Numbered from the stretch's first letter, positions 1 through 11,112 are shown. The stretch is DNA of 64,000 bases from Nonomuraea soli (GCF_013761175.1 NZ_JACDUR010000009.1:310001-374000); one strand, 5' to 3'. The notes: generated by a model from the letters alone, not told the origin. Made by a program: numbers and translations.

Positions 1-1519
1 CCAGGAAGGGCTTGGTGCTCTGCGGGAACGACAGGTCGAAGACGTGCGAGTCGTAGACGGGGTCGAAGACCCGCTCCGACAGGAAGACCAGGTGCTTGCC
101 GTCCAGCGTGAACGACGGGCTGGTGTCGGCGAAGCGGCGCGGGGTGACCTCGATGGTCGAGCTGCCGTCGACGCGGCCGAGCTTGATCTGGCGCAGGAAG
201 TACCCGAAGTGCGGGTAGGTCCAGGTCAGCCAGGCGGAGTCGGGCGAGAAGGCGGGCTCGCGGATGTCGCCGTCGGTGGCTCTGTCGATCTCGCGGAGGT
301 CGCCGGTCTCCAGGTCGGCCACGAGCAGGCGGCCGTCGTGCGTGGTGAGCGCGACGCGCTTGCCGTCGGGCGCGACCCGCAGGTCGAGTACGCGGCCGAG
401 CTCGCCGGCGGCCAGGGTGCGGATCTCGCCGCCCGGGGTGCCGATCTCCAGGGCGTCCTCGCCGGTGGCGTCGGAGATCCACACGGCCTTGCCCTCGGCG
501 TCGAGCGGGCGCGGGAGCCGTACGCGGACCCCGTGCTCGGCCCGCAGCACGCCGGCGGGTCCGTCGCGGTGGGTGACCCAGTGGGCGGTGCCGCGGATCT
601 CCACGACGCTCGCGCGGCCGCTCTTGTCGGGCGCGAAGTCGGCGACGCGCGAGGGGGCGGGGCGCTGGGCGCGGGCCGGGCGCGGGCCGCTGAGCCTGAT
701 GTCGAGCTTGTACGGCTCGGCGTCGAGGCCGGTGGCCAGCCACAGGTCCCCGCCGTGGCTGTAGATCACCCGCTGCCCGTCGGTGGAGGCGTGGCGCGCG
801 TAGAAGTCGTCGTGCGTGGTGTGCTGCCGCAGGTCGGAGCCGTCGGGCAGGGAGGAGTAGAGGTTGCCGGTGCCGTCGGTGTCGGACAGGAAGGCCAGGC
901 GCCCGCCGACCCACATGACGGCCCAGTGCTGGGCGAGGTTGTCGGCGAACAGCCGGGTGAACTCGCCGTCGCCGGTGTCGTCGACCCAGATCTTGGTGGC
1001 GGTGCCGCCGCGGTACCTCTTCCACATGGAGGGTTCGCGCCACACGGCCGAGACGGTGGCGACCTTCGGGCCGCCGCCGGAACCCGTGCCGGAGCGGTCG
1101 ACCTCCGCCTCGCTGACCCAGCCGTACGGCAGGCGGCTGGAGGGCCCGGCGTCGAGCGGCACGGCGTGTGCCCAGAGCCTGCTGCGGTTGGCCTCGCCGC
1201 CGGAGGTCACCGCGATGATGCGGCCGTCGGGGTGCCACCCGCGTACGGCGGTCAGTCCGTTGCCCCAGAACGACAGGCGCTCTCCCGTGCCGCCGTCGAG
1301 TTCCGCAGTGAAGACCTCGGGGGCGCCTTCGCGGGTGCTGGTCCAAGCGATCTTGGTGCCGTCCGGGGAGAATCGAGGGTTGTTCACCGCGACCCTGTCC
1401 GCGGTGAATCGCCAGGCCCGGCCGCCGTCCAGCGGGGCCACCCAGACGTCGTCGTCGGCCACGAAAGTGACCAGATCTCCGTGCAGATGCGGATATCTCA
1501 GGTAAGCGCCATTTGTCAC
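1..1519 (-). CDS. Tricorn protease homolog, copy 1 (C-terminal part beyond window)
   Basis: This is the N-terminal half (about 506 residues) of a tricorn-type protein, a cytosolic S41-family protease that degrades peptides released by the proteasome or other ATP-dependent proteases. Only the beta-propeller part is present, with repeated WD-like units (for example FSPDSAWLTW and FTLDGKHLVFLSER). The start is GTG at 1519, reading MTNGAYLRYPHLHG, identical to the first residues of the complete paralog at 1683-4781. A -10-like TAGGGT lies exactly six bases upstream, so the mRNA is probably leaderless. The two copies are clearly paralogous along the visible length. The catalytic PDZ and S41 domains would lie left of base 1, so activity cannot be judged. 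Confidence 0.9.
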   Translation of the reverse strand, partial: MTNGAYLRYPHLHGDLVTFVADDDVWVAPLDGGRAWRFTADRVAVNNPRFSPDGTKIAWTSTREGAPEVFTAELDGGTGERLSFWGNGLTAVRGWHPDGRIIAVTSGGEANRSRLWAHAVPLDAGPSSRLPYGWVSEAEVDRSGTGSGGGPKVATVSAVWREPSMWKRYRGGTATKIWVDDTGDGEFTRLFADNLAQHWAVMWVGGRLAFLSDTDGTGNLYSSLPDGSDLRQHTTHDDFYARHASTDGQRVIYSHGGDLWLATGLDAEPYKLDIRLSGPRPARAQRPAPSRVADFAPDKSGRASVVEIRGTAHWVTHRDGPAGVLRAEHGVRVRLPRPLDAEGKAVWISDATGEDALEIGTPGGEIRTLAAGELGRVLDLRVAPDGKRVALTTHDGRLLVADLETGDLREIDRATDGDIREPAFSPDSAWLTWTYPHFGYFLRQIKLGRVDGSSTIEVTPRRFADTSPSFTLDGKHLVFLSERVFDPVYDSHVFDLSFPQSTKPFL

Positions 1520-1525
1520 ACTCGC

Positions 1526-1531
1526 ACCCTA
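1526..1531 (-). promoter_or_regulatory. -10 hexamer of tricorn copy 1, leaderless start
   Basis: On the minus strand TAGGGT is followed by six bases and then the GTG start. This geometry places transcription start at or next to the start codon. The same arrangement precedes tricorn copy 2 (TAGTGT). No good -35 box is visible. Confidence 0.5.
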
Positions 1532-1631
1532 GTGCGACAAAGGCCGCTCTGGGCTGGGGATTTTCGGCCGCCGGGCACGGATCGGCCGGTGACGACGCAC
1601 GTCGGGACCGGGCTGCGCTGCGAGCGAACAC

Positions 1632-1663
1632 CGGCCCCGCCCGTCCCACGACGAGCGGGGCCG
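1632..1663 (-). terminator. Hairpin after tricorn copy 2
   Basis: A perfect 9-bp inverted repeat (CGGCCCCGC and GCGGGGCCG, 14-base loop) lies just past the stop codon of the second tricorn gene. There is no T run, as is usual for actinomycete terminators. Confidence 0.5.
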
Positions 1664-1682
1664 TACGCGCCGCGAGGAGCGG

Positions 1683-4600
1683 TCAGGACGAGCGTGGCGC
1701 GGGCAGCTCGGGCGGGACGGCCGCGGGCCGTTCGGCCAGGGCCGCGAGAGCCAGCTCCACCGCCTTCTCCAGTTGCGGGTCACGCCCGGCCACCCGGTCC
1801 TGCGGGGTGATCACCACCTCCACGTCCGGCTCCACGCCGTAGTTCTCCACCTCCCACCCGTGGTCCTTCAGCCACAGGCCGTAGCGCGGCTGGGTGACCA
1901 TGAGGCCGTCGACCAGCGCGTACCTCATGTCGATGCCGACGACCCCGCCCCACGTCCTGGTGCCGACGAGCGGCCCGATGGCGCGGTTCTTGATCCCGGC
2001 GCTGACGATGTCGCCGTCGGAGGCGGCGTACTCGTCGGTCACCGCCACGACGGGCCCGCGCGGCGAGTGCTCCGGCTCGCGGATCGCCGTATACCCGCGC
2101 GAGTGCGCCCATCCGGTGATGGGCCGCGCGATCTTCTCCAGCACGAGGGTCGACAGGTGCCCGCCCCGGTTCTCCCGCACGTCGACGATCAGGCCCTCCA
2201 GCCGCATCTCCACGTGGATGTCGCGATGGAAGTTCGCCCACCCGTTGGCCATCATGTCGGGGACGTGCAGGTAGCCCAGCCGCCCGCCGGACAGCTCCCT
2301 GACCAGGGCGCGCCGGTTCCTGACCCAGTCGTGGTAGCGCAGCGGCCGGTCGTCGCCGAGCGGCGTCACCACCACCCTGCGGGCCTCGCCCCCTGCCGCC
2401 GGGCGCACGGTGAGCTCGACCGCCCGCCCCGCCGTACCGGACAGTGACGCGGCGGGCCCGCGCACGGGGTCGACCGTGCGGCCGTTGACCGCGACGATCT
2501 CGTCTCCTTCGCGCACGGCGACGCCGGGCGCGAGCAGCGGCGAGCGGGCCGAGTGGTCGGACGACTCGCCCGGCAGGATGCGGGCGATCCGCCAGGCGTC
2601 GCCGTCGCGGACCAGATCGGCGCCGAGCTTGCCCTGACGTCCCGTGGCCTGCGGTTCGATCACGTAGGCGTGCGAGGTGGCCAGCTCCCCCTGCACCTCC
2701 CACAGCAGGTCCATCAGCTCGGAGCGGCACCCGATCCGCTCCACCAGCGGCGCGTAGCGTTCCACGGCGGCCTGCCAGTCGACGCCGTCCATGTCGTCGC
2801 GCCAGAAGTGGTCGCGCATCAGCCGGGCGGCCTCGTGGTACATCTGCCGCCACTCGGCGACGGGGTCCACGACGATCGTGATCCGGTCGAGCTCGACCGT
2901 GACCACGTCGTCGCCCTCGCCCGCCGGCCTGACCTGCAGGCCGTTCCTGCCGCGCATGACGACGCGGTCGCCGCCGACCTCGAAGGAGGTGACCTCCTTG
3001 GCCAGCTCGCTCTTGGAGCGTTTGGCCAGGTCGTAGCGCTCCAGCGCCGGCCGCTCCTGGTCGGTGCCGTTGCCGAGCTCGCCGTTGAGCGGCAGCCGCA
3101 GCCACAGCAGGGCGTCCTTGGCGGCCCGCAGGTTGCCGTAGCGCCCCGCGGGCACCGGCAGGGCGACCACCCGCTGGTCCAGCCCCTCGGCGTCGACCTC
3201 GACCCGCACGGGCTCGTCGCCGCTCTCCTCGGGCTCCCAGCCGCGTCCGAGCAGCGACGGGTCCAGGGGCGAGGGCGTGGTGGCCCTCAGCGGCACCAGG
3301 TACGGCTTGCAGCTGTTGGCGAAGCTCACGTCGAAGACCTGCGAGTCGTAGACCGGGTCGAACGTGCGCTCCGACAGGAAGGCCAGGTACCTGCCGTCCA
3401 GCGTGAAGGCGGGGCTGTGGTCGTTGAAGCGCACCGGCGTGACGTCGATCGGGTCGCCGCCCTCGACGCGGGCCATCCTGATCTGTTTGAGCCAGTCGTC
3501 GTGCGGGTGCACCCAGGCCAGCCAGGCCGAATCGGGCGAGAAGGTCAGACCGGAGACGTCGCCGTAGGCGGTGCGGTCGACCTCGCGGATCTCCCCGGTG
3601 TCGACGGTGACGAGCAGCAGCCGTCCGTCGTGGGCGGCCAGCGCGACATGCTTGCCGTCGGGCGCGGCCCTGAGCGCCAGGACCCGGCCGAAATCGCCGC
3701 CGATCGTGCGCCGCGGGCCGCCGGGGGCGCCGATCTCCAGCGTGTCCTCGCCGCTCGCGTCGGAGACCCAGACGGCCTTCGCCTCGCCGTCGAGCGGCTG
3801 CGGCAGCCGTACACGCACACCCGGCTCGGCACGCAACGCACCGGCCGGGCCGTCGCGGTGGGTGAGCCAGTGGGCGGTGCCCCGGATCTCGACCGTGCTC
3901 GCGCGGCCCGCGGAGTCGGGCGCGAACGACTCGATCGTGTTGGGCACGGGCGCGGGCGCCCGCCCGGGACGCGGCCCGGCGAGCGTGATGTCCAGCTTGC
4001 GAGGTTCGCCGCCGAGCTCGGTGAGCCAGAGGTCGCCCGCGTGGCTGTAGACGACCCGCCGGCCGTCGGTGGTCGCGTGACGGGCGTAGAACTGCTCGTG
4101 GAAGGTGTGCTTGCGCAGGTCGGAGCCGTCGGGCAGGACCGAGTAGAGGTTGCCGACGCCCTCGCGGTCGGCCAGGAAGGCCAGCCGCTCCCCCACCCAG
4201 CGGGCGGACCAGTGCTGCGCGGTGCTGTCGGCGAACAGCCGCGTGAACACGCCGTCGCCGCTCGCGTCGACCCACAGCTTGTGCGCCCGGCCGCCGCGAT
4301 AACGCTTCCAGTGCGACGCCTCGGTGTTGATCGCCGAGACGACCGCGGTCCTGGCGCCGCTGACCGACACGTCGCCGACCCAGCCGTACGGCAGGCGCTC
4401 GGCCGCTCCGCCGTCGAGCGGCACGGCATGAGCCCAGGTGCGGTTGCGCGCCGACTGCCCGGTGGAGCTGATGGCGATGACCCTGCCGTCCTCGGTCCAG
4501 CCGCGCACGCCGGTGACCTCGTCGCCCCAGTGGGTCAGCCGTTCCCCCGCGCCTGCGTCGAGGTCGGCGACGAAGACCTCGGGAGCACCCTCACGGGTAC

Positions 4601-4781
4601 TGGTCCAGGCGATCCTGCTGCCGTCGGACGAGAAGAACGGGTGCGAGACGGGCACCCGGTCGGCGGTGAAGCGCCATGCCCTGCCGCCCTCCAGCGGCGC
4701 CACCCAGACGTCGTCGTCGGCCACGAAGGTGACCAGCTCGCCGTGCAGATGCGGATATCTCAGATATGCACCATTCGTCAC
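1683..4781 (-). CDS. Tricorn protease homolog, copy 2 (S41 peptidase, 1032 aa)
   Basis: Full-length tricorn-type serine protease. The first ~600 residues form beta-propeller repeats that in the archaeal enzyme gate substrate. A PDZ-like segment (GVAVREGDEIVAVNG) and the C-terminal S41 catalytic domain follow. The catalytic residues appear present: His in TSHAY (about residue 704), the nucleophile Ser in ASDGD (about 921) and Glu in NYGVEPD (about 984). There is no signal peptide, consistent with a cytosolic peptidase. The GTG start at 4781 is preceded by TAGTGT at six bases, indicating a leaderless mRNA. A truncated paralog lies immediately downstream in the same orientation, so this is a tandem duplication. 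The usual length is about 1050-1100 residues, so the protein is complete. Confidence 0.93.
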   Translation of the reverse strand: MTNGAYLRYPHLHGELVTFVADDDVWVAPLEGGRAWRFTADRVPVSHPFFSSDGSRIAWTSTREGAPEVFVADLDAGAGERLTHWGDEVTGVRGWTEDGRVIAISSTGQSARNRTWAHAVPLDGGAAERLPYGWVGDVSVSGARTAVVSAINTEASHWKRYRGGRAHKLWVDASGDGVFTRLFADSTAQHWSARWVGERLAFLADREGVGNLYSVLPDGSDLRKHTFHEQFYARHATTDGRRVVYSHAGDLWLTELGGEPRKLDITLAGPRPGRAPAPVPNTIESFAPDSAGRASTVEIRGTAHWLTHRDGPAGALRAEPGVRVRLPQPLDGEAKAVWVSDASGEDTLEIGAPGGPRRTIGGDFGRVLALRAAPDGKHVALAAHDGRLLLVTVDTGEIREVDRTAYGDVSGLTFSPDSAWLAWVHPHDDWLKQIRMARVEGGDPIDVTPVRFNDHSPAFTLDGRYLAFLSERTFDPVYDSQVFDVSFANSCKPYLVPLRATTPSPLDPSLLGRGWEPEESGDEPVRVEVDAEGLDQRVVALPVPAGRYGNLRAAKDALLWLRLPLNGELGNGTDQERPALERYDLAKRSKSELAKEVTSFEVGGDRVVMRGRNGLQVRPAGEGDDVVTVELDRITIVVDPVAEWRQMYHEAARLMRDHFWRDDMDGVDWQAAVERYAPLVERIGCRSELMDLLWEVQGELATSHAYVIEPQATGRQGKLGADLVRDGDAWRIARILPGESSDHSARSPLLAPGVAVREGDEIVAVNGRTVDPVRGPAASLSGTAGRAVELTVRPAAGGEARRVVVTPLGDDRPLRYHDWVRNRRALVRELSGGRLGYLHVPDMMANGWANFHRDIHVEMRLEGLIVDVRENRGGHLSTLVLEKIARPITGWAHSRGYTAIREPEHSPRGPVVAVTDEYAASDGDIVSAGIKNRAIGPLVGTRTWGGVVGIDMRYALVDGLMVTQPRYGLWLKDHGWEVENYGVEPDVEVVITPQDRVAGRDPQLEKAVELALAALAERPAAVPPELPAPRSS

Positions 4782-4787
4782 AGACGC

Positions 4788-4793
4788 ACACTA
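4788..4793 (-). promoter_or_regulatory. -10 hexamer of tricorn copy 2, leaderless start
   Basis: TAGTGT lies exactly six bases before the GTG start on the minus strand, the same layout as copy 1 (TAGGGT). Confidence 0.5.
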
Positions 4794-4864
4794 ATGCGGA
4801 TCTCCTCCCAAGAGGGTGGCGCTACGTCACGTGGCGCAAGCCGACCGACCGCCAGAGATGACGA

Positions 4865-4890
4865 CGGCGGCCCGGTGACCCGGACCGCCG
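4865..4890 (-). terminator. Hairpin after leuS
   Basis: Inverted repeat with 11-base arms and one mismatch (CGGCGGCCCGG / CCGGACCGCCG, 4-base loop) lies about 20 bases after the leuS stop codon. No T run follows. Confidence 0.5.
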
Positions 4891-4909
4891 TGCCGTACCT
4901 CGGAGAACC

Positions 4910-7357
<2,448 letters not shown>

Positions 7358-7408
7358 GGCGGTCTATTCCTTCGGTTGACTGGTGCCCTGGGTGTCCCCA
7401 CAAGAAAA

Positions 7409-7431
7409 CCCCCCGTTGGAGCAACGAGGGG
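7409..7431 (-). terminator. Attenuator terminator in the leuS leader
   Basis: On the minus strand CCCCTCGTTG, a three-base loop and CAACGGGGGG form a stem followed by TTTTCTTG. This is an intrinsic terminator located inside the 5' leader, between the Leu leader peptide and leuS. A second, perfect 10-bp stem (7435-7444 with 7460-7469) lies just before it and overlaps the end of the leader peptide. This second stem could extend through GGG into the terminator's C-rich arm, which gives alternative folds. Confidence 0.75.
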
Positions 7432-7434
7432 CAG

Positions 7435-7469
7435 CCGCGACGGCGGAGGACTTCCTAAGGCCGTCGCGG
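7435..7469 (-). promoter_or_regulatory. Pause/anti-terminator stem of the leuS leader
   Basis: Perfect 10-bp inverted repeat, CCGCGACGGC against GCCGTCGCGG. One arm lies in the last codons of the leader peptide, so a translating or stalled ribosome would control its folding. Confidence 0.6.
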
Positions 7470-7499
7470 CCCACTAAGAAGCAGGGTCGCGGTGCGCAT
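7455..7499 (-). CDS. Leucine leader peptide of leuS (14 aa)
   Basis: A short ORF, MRTATLLLSGPRRP, starts with ATG at 7499 and contains three successive Leu codons (CTG CTT CTT at 7476-7484). It is followed by mutually exclusive-looking stems and a T-tailed terminator before leuS. This is the classic layout of ribosome-mediated attenuation: scarcity of charged tRNA-Leu stalls the ribosome at the Leu codons and changes leader folding. TAGGCT lies exactly six bases before the ATG, so translation is probably leaderless. Leucine attenuators are known for actinobacterial leucine biosynthesis genes; control of leuS by this one is inferred from position. Confidence 0.8.
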   Translation of the reverse strand: MRTATLLLSGPRRP

Positions 7500-7505
7500 A
7501 CGTCA

Positions 7506-7511
7506 AGCCTA
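7506..7511 (-). promoter_or_regulatory. -10 hexamer of the leuS leader transcript
   Basis: TAGGCT is placed six bases upstream of the leader peptide ATG on the minus strand. No clear -35 element is seen. Confidence 0.5.
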
Positions 7512-7826
7512 GCGCACCTCTTCAAGTGAATACCGGAACTCGATCGAGGCCGCCCGGCACAATGGGGTCATCGGGTCCCGTGAGACCTGATGGTGATGTA
7601 TCCGTTGTGACCTCTTCTGTCCCTTTAGATTACTCTCGTCGCCGTGACCCAGCCGTATGACCCCGGAGCGTCGGAGGCCGACCTGCCCTTGCAGGATCCG
7701 CCAACCGACCCCTCTGGCCTGCGGGTTCACGATATTTTCCCCCGTTTTGCCGCGGATGCCGGGGTTTCGCATGAGATCATGACCAACGCGGCATTGCCGG
7801 ACGATCACTCGGGAGGTACGGCAGCG
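7512..7826 (+). other. Divergent intergenic region before the proline-rich membrane protein
   Basis: About 315 bases between the leuS leader promoter and the preferred start of the next gene. It reads open in frame with that gene from a GTG at 7644. However, about a quarter of those codons end in A or T, unlike the almost pure G/C third positions after 7827, and a strong ribosome binding site sits at 7811-7816. I therefore read it mainly as 5' untranslated or promoter DNA. TTGTGA (7605) and TAGATT (7626) are possible promoter boxes with a short 15-base spacer. I see nothing else in it. Confidence 0.4.
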
Positions 7827-9878
7827 ATGGCGGTGGACAAATCCGACGGGGGCCACCTCCCACCGGCCTGGCCGGAACTCCCCCCTCAGGACGTGCCCCT
7901 TTCGTGGCCCGAGGTGCCCTCACGCGCCTCAGGCCCGCGAGGCGGCCGGCAGGAGCCCGACCCGGCCGGCGGCCAGGAGTCGTGGGCGGAGATGACCATG
8001 CAGCAGGACGCGGTGCCGCTGTCGTGGCCCGAGGTCTCGCGCCAGGACCCGGCCGCGTGGTCGTCGGGCCCGGGGGCGGGCGAGCAGCCGGGAGGGTCGT
8101 GGACGACGACCCCGGCGGTCGACCAGCCCGCCCCGTGGACCCCCGCCGCCGACGGCGCCGCGGCCTGGGCCTCGACTCCGGGGCCTGACGCCGGCGCACC
8201 CTGGGCTTCCGCTGCGGGGGTCTCGGGTCTGGGAGGCTCGCAGCCCGCGGGCGGCGCCCAGCCGACGCCGTGGGCCTCCGCTCCGGCCGATCAGGCCGCC
8301 CCCTGGGCCTCCGGTGCGGCCTCCGCCTCGCCGACGTCGACGCCGTCGCCGTCGCCGTCGCCGTCGCCCTCGGCCGACCCGGGTGCGCCGTGGGCCTCCG
8401 CCCCCTCGGCGTCCGGCTCGTGGCCGCCCGCCGAGGCGCCCAAGCAGGACCCCGTTCCCGCCTGGGCCGAGCCGCCCAGGCCCGCCGACAACGCCGAGGC
8501 CGCGTGGGCGAACCTGTCCACCCCGGCGCCGTGGCCGCGCAAGGACGCTCCGTCAACGCCGTGGCCGCCCCAGAACGACGCCCAGTCGCCTTGGCCTCCC
8601 CAGGGCGACATCCCCCCGTCCCCGCCCTGGCAGAGCGACGCCCCCCAGGCGGCCCGCCTCCCCCAGAACGACGCCCCGTCCGCCCCGTGGCCGCCCCAGA
8701 ACGACGCCCCGTGGCCGCCCCAGGCCCCGAACCCGTCGACCCCCTGGACCCCCCAGCACGACGCCGCCCCGCTCCACCACGACCCGGAGCGCACGGTCGC
8801 CGCCTCCTCCCTCGACCAGCACGGCGTCGCGGCTCCGCCGTACCACCAGAACCCTCCCCAGGGCGACCCGCTGGAGCGCACGATCACCCAGAGCGGCCCC
8901 CTGGGCCAGCCCCAGGCCCCGGCCGGCGGCCCCATGGAGCAGACCGTGACCCACGGCCACCTCCCGACGCCGGTGCCCGACCACGGGCGGCCGGGCGCCG
9001 ACCTGGGCCGTGACCCGTCCGACCCCGACAAGCCGTTCGTCACGGCGGGCCAGATCAGCGGCTCCCGAACCCCGCCCCCCGAGCGGCAGCAGGAGCTGTG
9101 GGACGCCGTCTTCGCCGGCGGCGAGGACTACCACGAGTCCCTCGACGACGAACCCGGCAAGCCGATCTGGATCTACGCCCTGTCGGGCTCGGTCGCCGTC
9201 GGCCTGGTCGCCGCCCTGCTGTGGGCCTTCCTCGCCGGCCCGCTGGCCAGCGAGACGCCGTCCGCGGCGGTGGCCGCCAACACGCCCGCGCCGTCGAAGA
9301 GCACCCCTGCGGCGGGCAAGGGCAACACCACCACGCCGCGCCTGCCGACGTACCCGGGGGCCAAGTCCCCGGTGCTCGGCGTCGTGACCGACACCGCCGC
9401 CGGCCTGACCGTGCCGCATCTGGGCGGCAAGTGGCTGCTCGACCAGCGCGCCGTCGTGCCCTCGACGTACGGCTACACGACGAGGCAGTACGTCCAGACG
9501 GGCAACGACGCGACAGGCAAGCCGGTCTTCGCCCAGATCCTGACCGGTCTGCTGCCCGCCAAGCTCTCGGCCGCCTACACCGCTCCCGACAACCTGGAGC
9601 CGGTGATCAAGCGGGTCGTGCTCGACGCCCGCAAGCGGTTCTTCCCGCAGCCGAACACGGTGCGCACCATCGCCAGGCAGAAGCTGAGGGTGGGCGGCCA
9701 GCTCATCGCCTACGAGCTCACCTCGGGCGAGTTCAAGGCGACGATCGTCGCCGCGGCCATCCCGGCCGGCGGCGACCTGCCCTCGATCGTCTACATGGCC
9801 GTGCCGGGCGACGCCGAGACGCTGATGCCCGACATCAACCGGATCTACAACGGCATCAAGCTCACGGCGGCCGGCTGA
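7827..9878 (+). CDS. Proline/tryptophan-rich single-pass membrane protein, unknown function
   Basis: A 683-residue protein. Residues 1 to about 440 are low complexity, rich in Pro, Ala, Ser and Trp, with repeated PWPPQND-like units and a PSPSPS run encoded by a GTCGCC repeat near 8340-8370. One membrane segment follows (WIYALSGSVAVGLVAALLWA, about 450-470), then a Thr/Pro linker and a folded C-terminal domain of about 180 residues containing TRQYVQTG and FPQPNTVRTIAR. The topology suggests a cytoplasmic N-terminal tail and an extracellular C-terminal domain. I do not recognise the family. The start is ATG at 7827 because GGGAGG lies ten bases upstream; an in-frame GTG at 7644 would add 61 residues of atypical codon use. 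Confidence 0.7.
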   Translation: MAVDKSDGGHLPPAWPELPPQDVPLSWPEVPSRASGPRGGRQEPDPAGGQESWAEMTMQQDAVPLSWPEVSRQDPAAWSSGPGAGEQPGGSWTTTPAVDQPAPWTPAADGAAAWASTPGPDAGAPWASAAGVSGLGGSQPAGGAQPTPWASAPADQAAPWASGAASASPTSTPSPSPSPSPSADPGAPWASAPSASGSWPPAEAPKQDPVPAWAEPPRPADNAEAAWANLSTPAPWPRKDAPSTPWPPQNDAQSPWPPQGDIPPSPPWQSDAPQAARLPQNDAPSAPWPPQNDAPWPPQAPNPSTPWTPQHDAAPLHHDPERTVAASSLDQHGVAAPPYHQNPPQGDPLERTITQSGPLGQPQAPAGGPMEQTVTHGHLPTPVPDHGRPGADLGRDPSDPDKPFVTAGQISGSRTPPPERQQELWDAVFAGGEDYHESLDDEPGKPIWIYALSGSVAVGLVAALLWAFLAGPLASETPSAAVAANTPAPSKSTPAAGKGNTTTPRLPTYPGAKSPVLGVVTDTAAGLTVPHLGGKWLLDQRAVVPSTYGYTTRQYVQTGNDATGKPVFAQILTGLLPAKLSAAYTAPDNLEPVIKRVVLDARKRFFPQPNTVRTIARQKLRVGGQLIAYELTSGEFKATIVAAAIPAGGDLPSIVYMAVPGDAETLMPDINRIYNGIKLTAAG

Positions 9879-9888
9879 CCGTAGCCGG

Positions 9889-11112
9889 TCAGAACGTGCA
9901 CTCCATGTGCTTGATGCCGTTGATGAAGCTCGAATGCAGCCGGTCCGGCCTGCCGCCCTCGATCTGCGGCAGCCGGGTCAGCAGCTCGCGGAACATGACG
10001 GTGATCTCCCTGCGGGCCAGGTGGGCTCCCAGGCAGAAGTGCGGTCCCGGACCTCCGAAGCCGACGTGGGGGTTCGGGTCGCGGGTGATGTCGAACGCCA
10101 GGGAGTCGGCGAAGACGGTCTCGTCGCGGTTGGCCGACCAGTAGAAGAGCACCACCTTCTCCCCCGCCCGGTACTGGTTGCCGTTCATCTCGCAGTCGCG
10201 GGTGACCTTGCGGCGCATGTAGTTGACCGGGGCGGCCAGGCGGACGATCTCCTCGACGGCGCCCGGCAGGTGGCGGTCGAGGTCCGACAGGAGCAGGGCG
10301 CGCTGTTCGGGGTTGCGGGTGAGCAGGCGCAGGCCGTACGAGATGGCGTTGCGGGTGGTCTCGTTGCCGGCGACCACGAGCAGGATGAAGAACGACCCGA
10401 GCTCCTGCGGGGTGAGCTGCTCGCCGTCGATGTTGGCGCTGGTGAGCGAGGCGATGAGGCCGGGCGGCGGGTCGGCGGCGAGCTCCTGGACTAGCTGCTG
10501 GAGTTCGAGGCCGGCGTTGAGCAGGTTGGCCGCGACGTTGTCGAGGTCGGTGTACTCCGGGTCGAAGCCGCCGAGGATGATGTTGGAGCGCTCGAAGATG
10601 AAGCCGTAGTGCTGCTCGGGGATGCCCATCATGTCGCAGATGATCTTCAGGGGCAGCCGGGCGGCGACCTGGGTGACGAAGTCGACCCCGGGTCCCGCGG
10701 CGATCAGGTCGTCGACGATGCGGGTGGCGGCCAGGGCCACGTCGTCCTCGAACTGCTTGATCATGCGCGGGGTGAAGGCCCGGGAGACGATGCGGCGCAG
10801 CCGGGCGTGGCGGGGGTCGTCCATGTTGATCATGGAGCCGAAGTACTCGGTGAACTCCGCCGGCATGTCGGGGATGTTGGTCGCGCCGCCGTCGCCCGAG
10901 CAGAACAGCTCGGGGTGGCGGCTGGCTTCCAGGATGTCCGCGTGCCGTACCAGCGCGTGGTAGCCGGGCCCGCGCGGGGCGAAGGAGATCTCCATCTCCT
11001 CGAAGAATGCGGGTTTGTCCAGCTCGCGCAGGCGGCGGAAGGCCTCTTCCCTGTCGTTCATGGGCAGCGCCCAGAACTCCGCGGCGGAGAGATCGAAGTC
11101 GATCACGCTCAT
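9889..11112 (-). CDS. Cytochrome P450, CYP124-like (copy 1)
   Basis: A 407-residue soluble bacterial P450 that needs a ferredoxin and reductase, not encoded nearby. Features: heme-binding FGGPGPHFCLG with Cys360, I-helix VAGNETTRNA with the acid-alcohol pair, and YFGSMINMDDPRHARLRRIVSRAFTPR. These long motifs and MMGIPE match my memory of mycobacterial CYP124, an omega-hydroxylase of methyl-branched lipids and sterols, so a similar substrate is inferred. A paralog with the same Cys position lies at 14872-16098. The ATG is at 11112 with TAGAAT nine bases upstream and a perfect 18-bp palindrome farther up, so the gene is probably under a dedicated repressor. Confidence 0.9.
   Translation of the reverse strand: MSVIDFDLSAAEFWALPMNDREEAFRRLRELDKPAFFEEMEISFAPRGPGYHALVRHADILEASRHPELFCSGDGGATNIPDMPAEFTEYFGSMINMDDPRHARLRRIVSRAFTPRMIKQFEDDVALAATRIVDDLIAAGPGVDFVTQVAARLPLKIICDMMGIPEQHYGFIFERSNIILGGFDPEYTDLDNVAANLLNAGLELQQLVQELAADPPPGLIASLTSANIDGEQLTPQELGSFFILLVVAGNETTRNAISYGLRLLTRNPEQRALLLSDLDRHLPGAVEEIVRLAAPVNYMRRKVTRDCEMNGNQYRAGEKVVLFYWSANRDETVFADSLAFDITRDPNPHVGFGGPGPHFCLGAHLARREITVMFRELLTRLPQIEGGRPDRLHSSFINGIKHMECTF

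Noticed and set aside
7644-7826. Extension of the proline-rich membrane protein to a GTG at 7644
   Set aside because: Codon third positions in this stretch differ from the rest of the gene and a good ribosome binding site precedes ATG 7827. I kept it only as an alternative.
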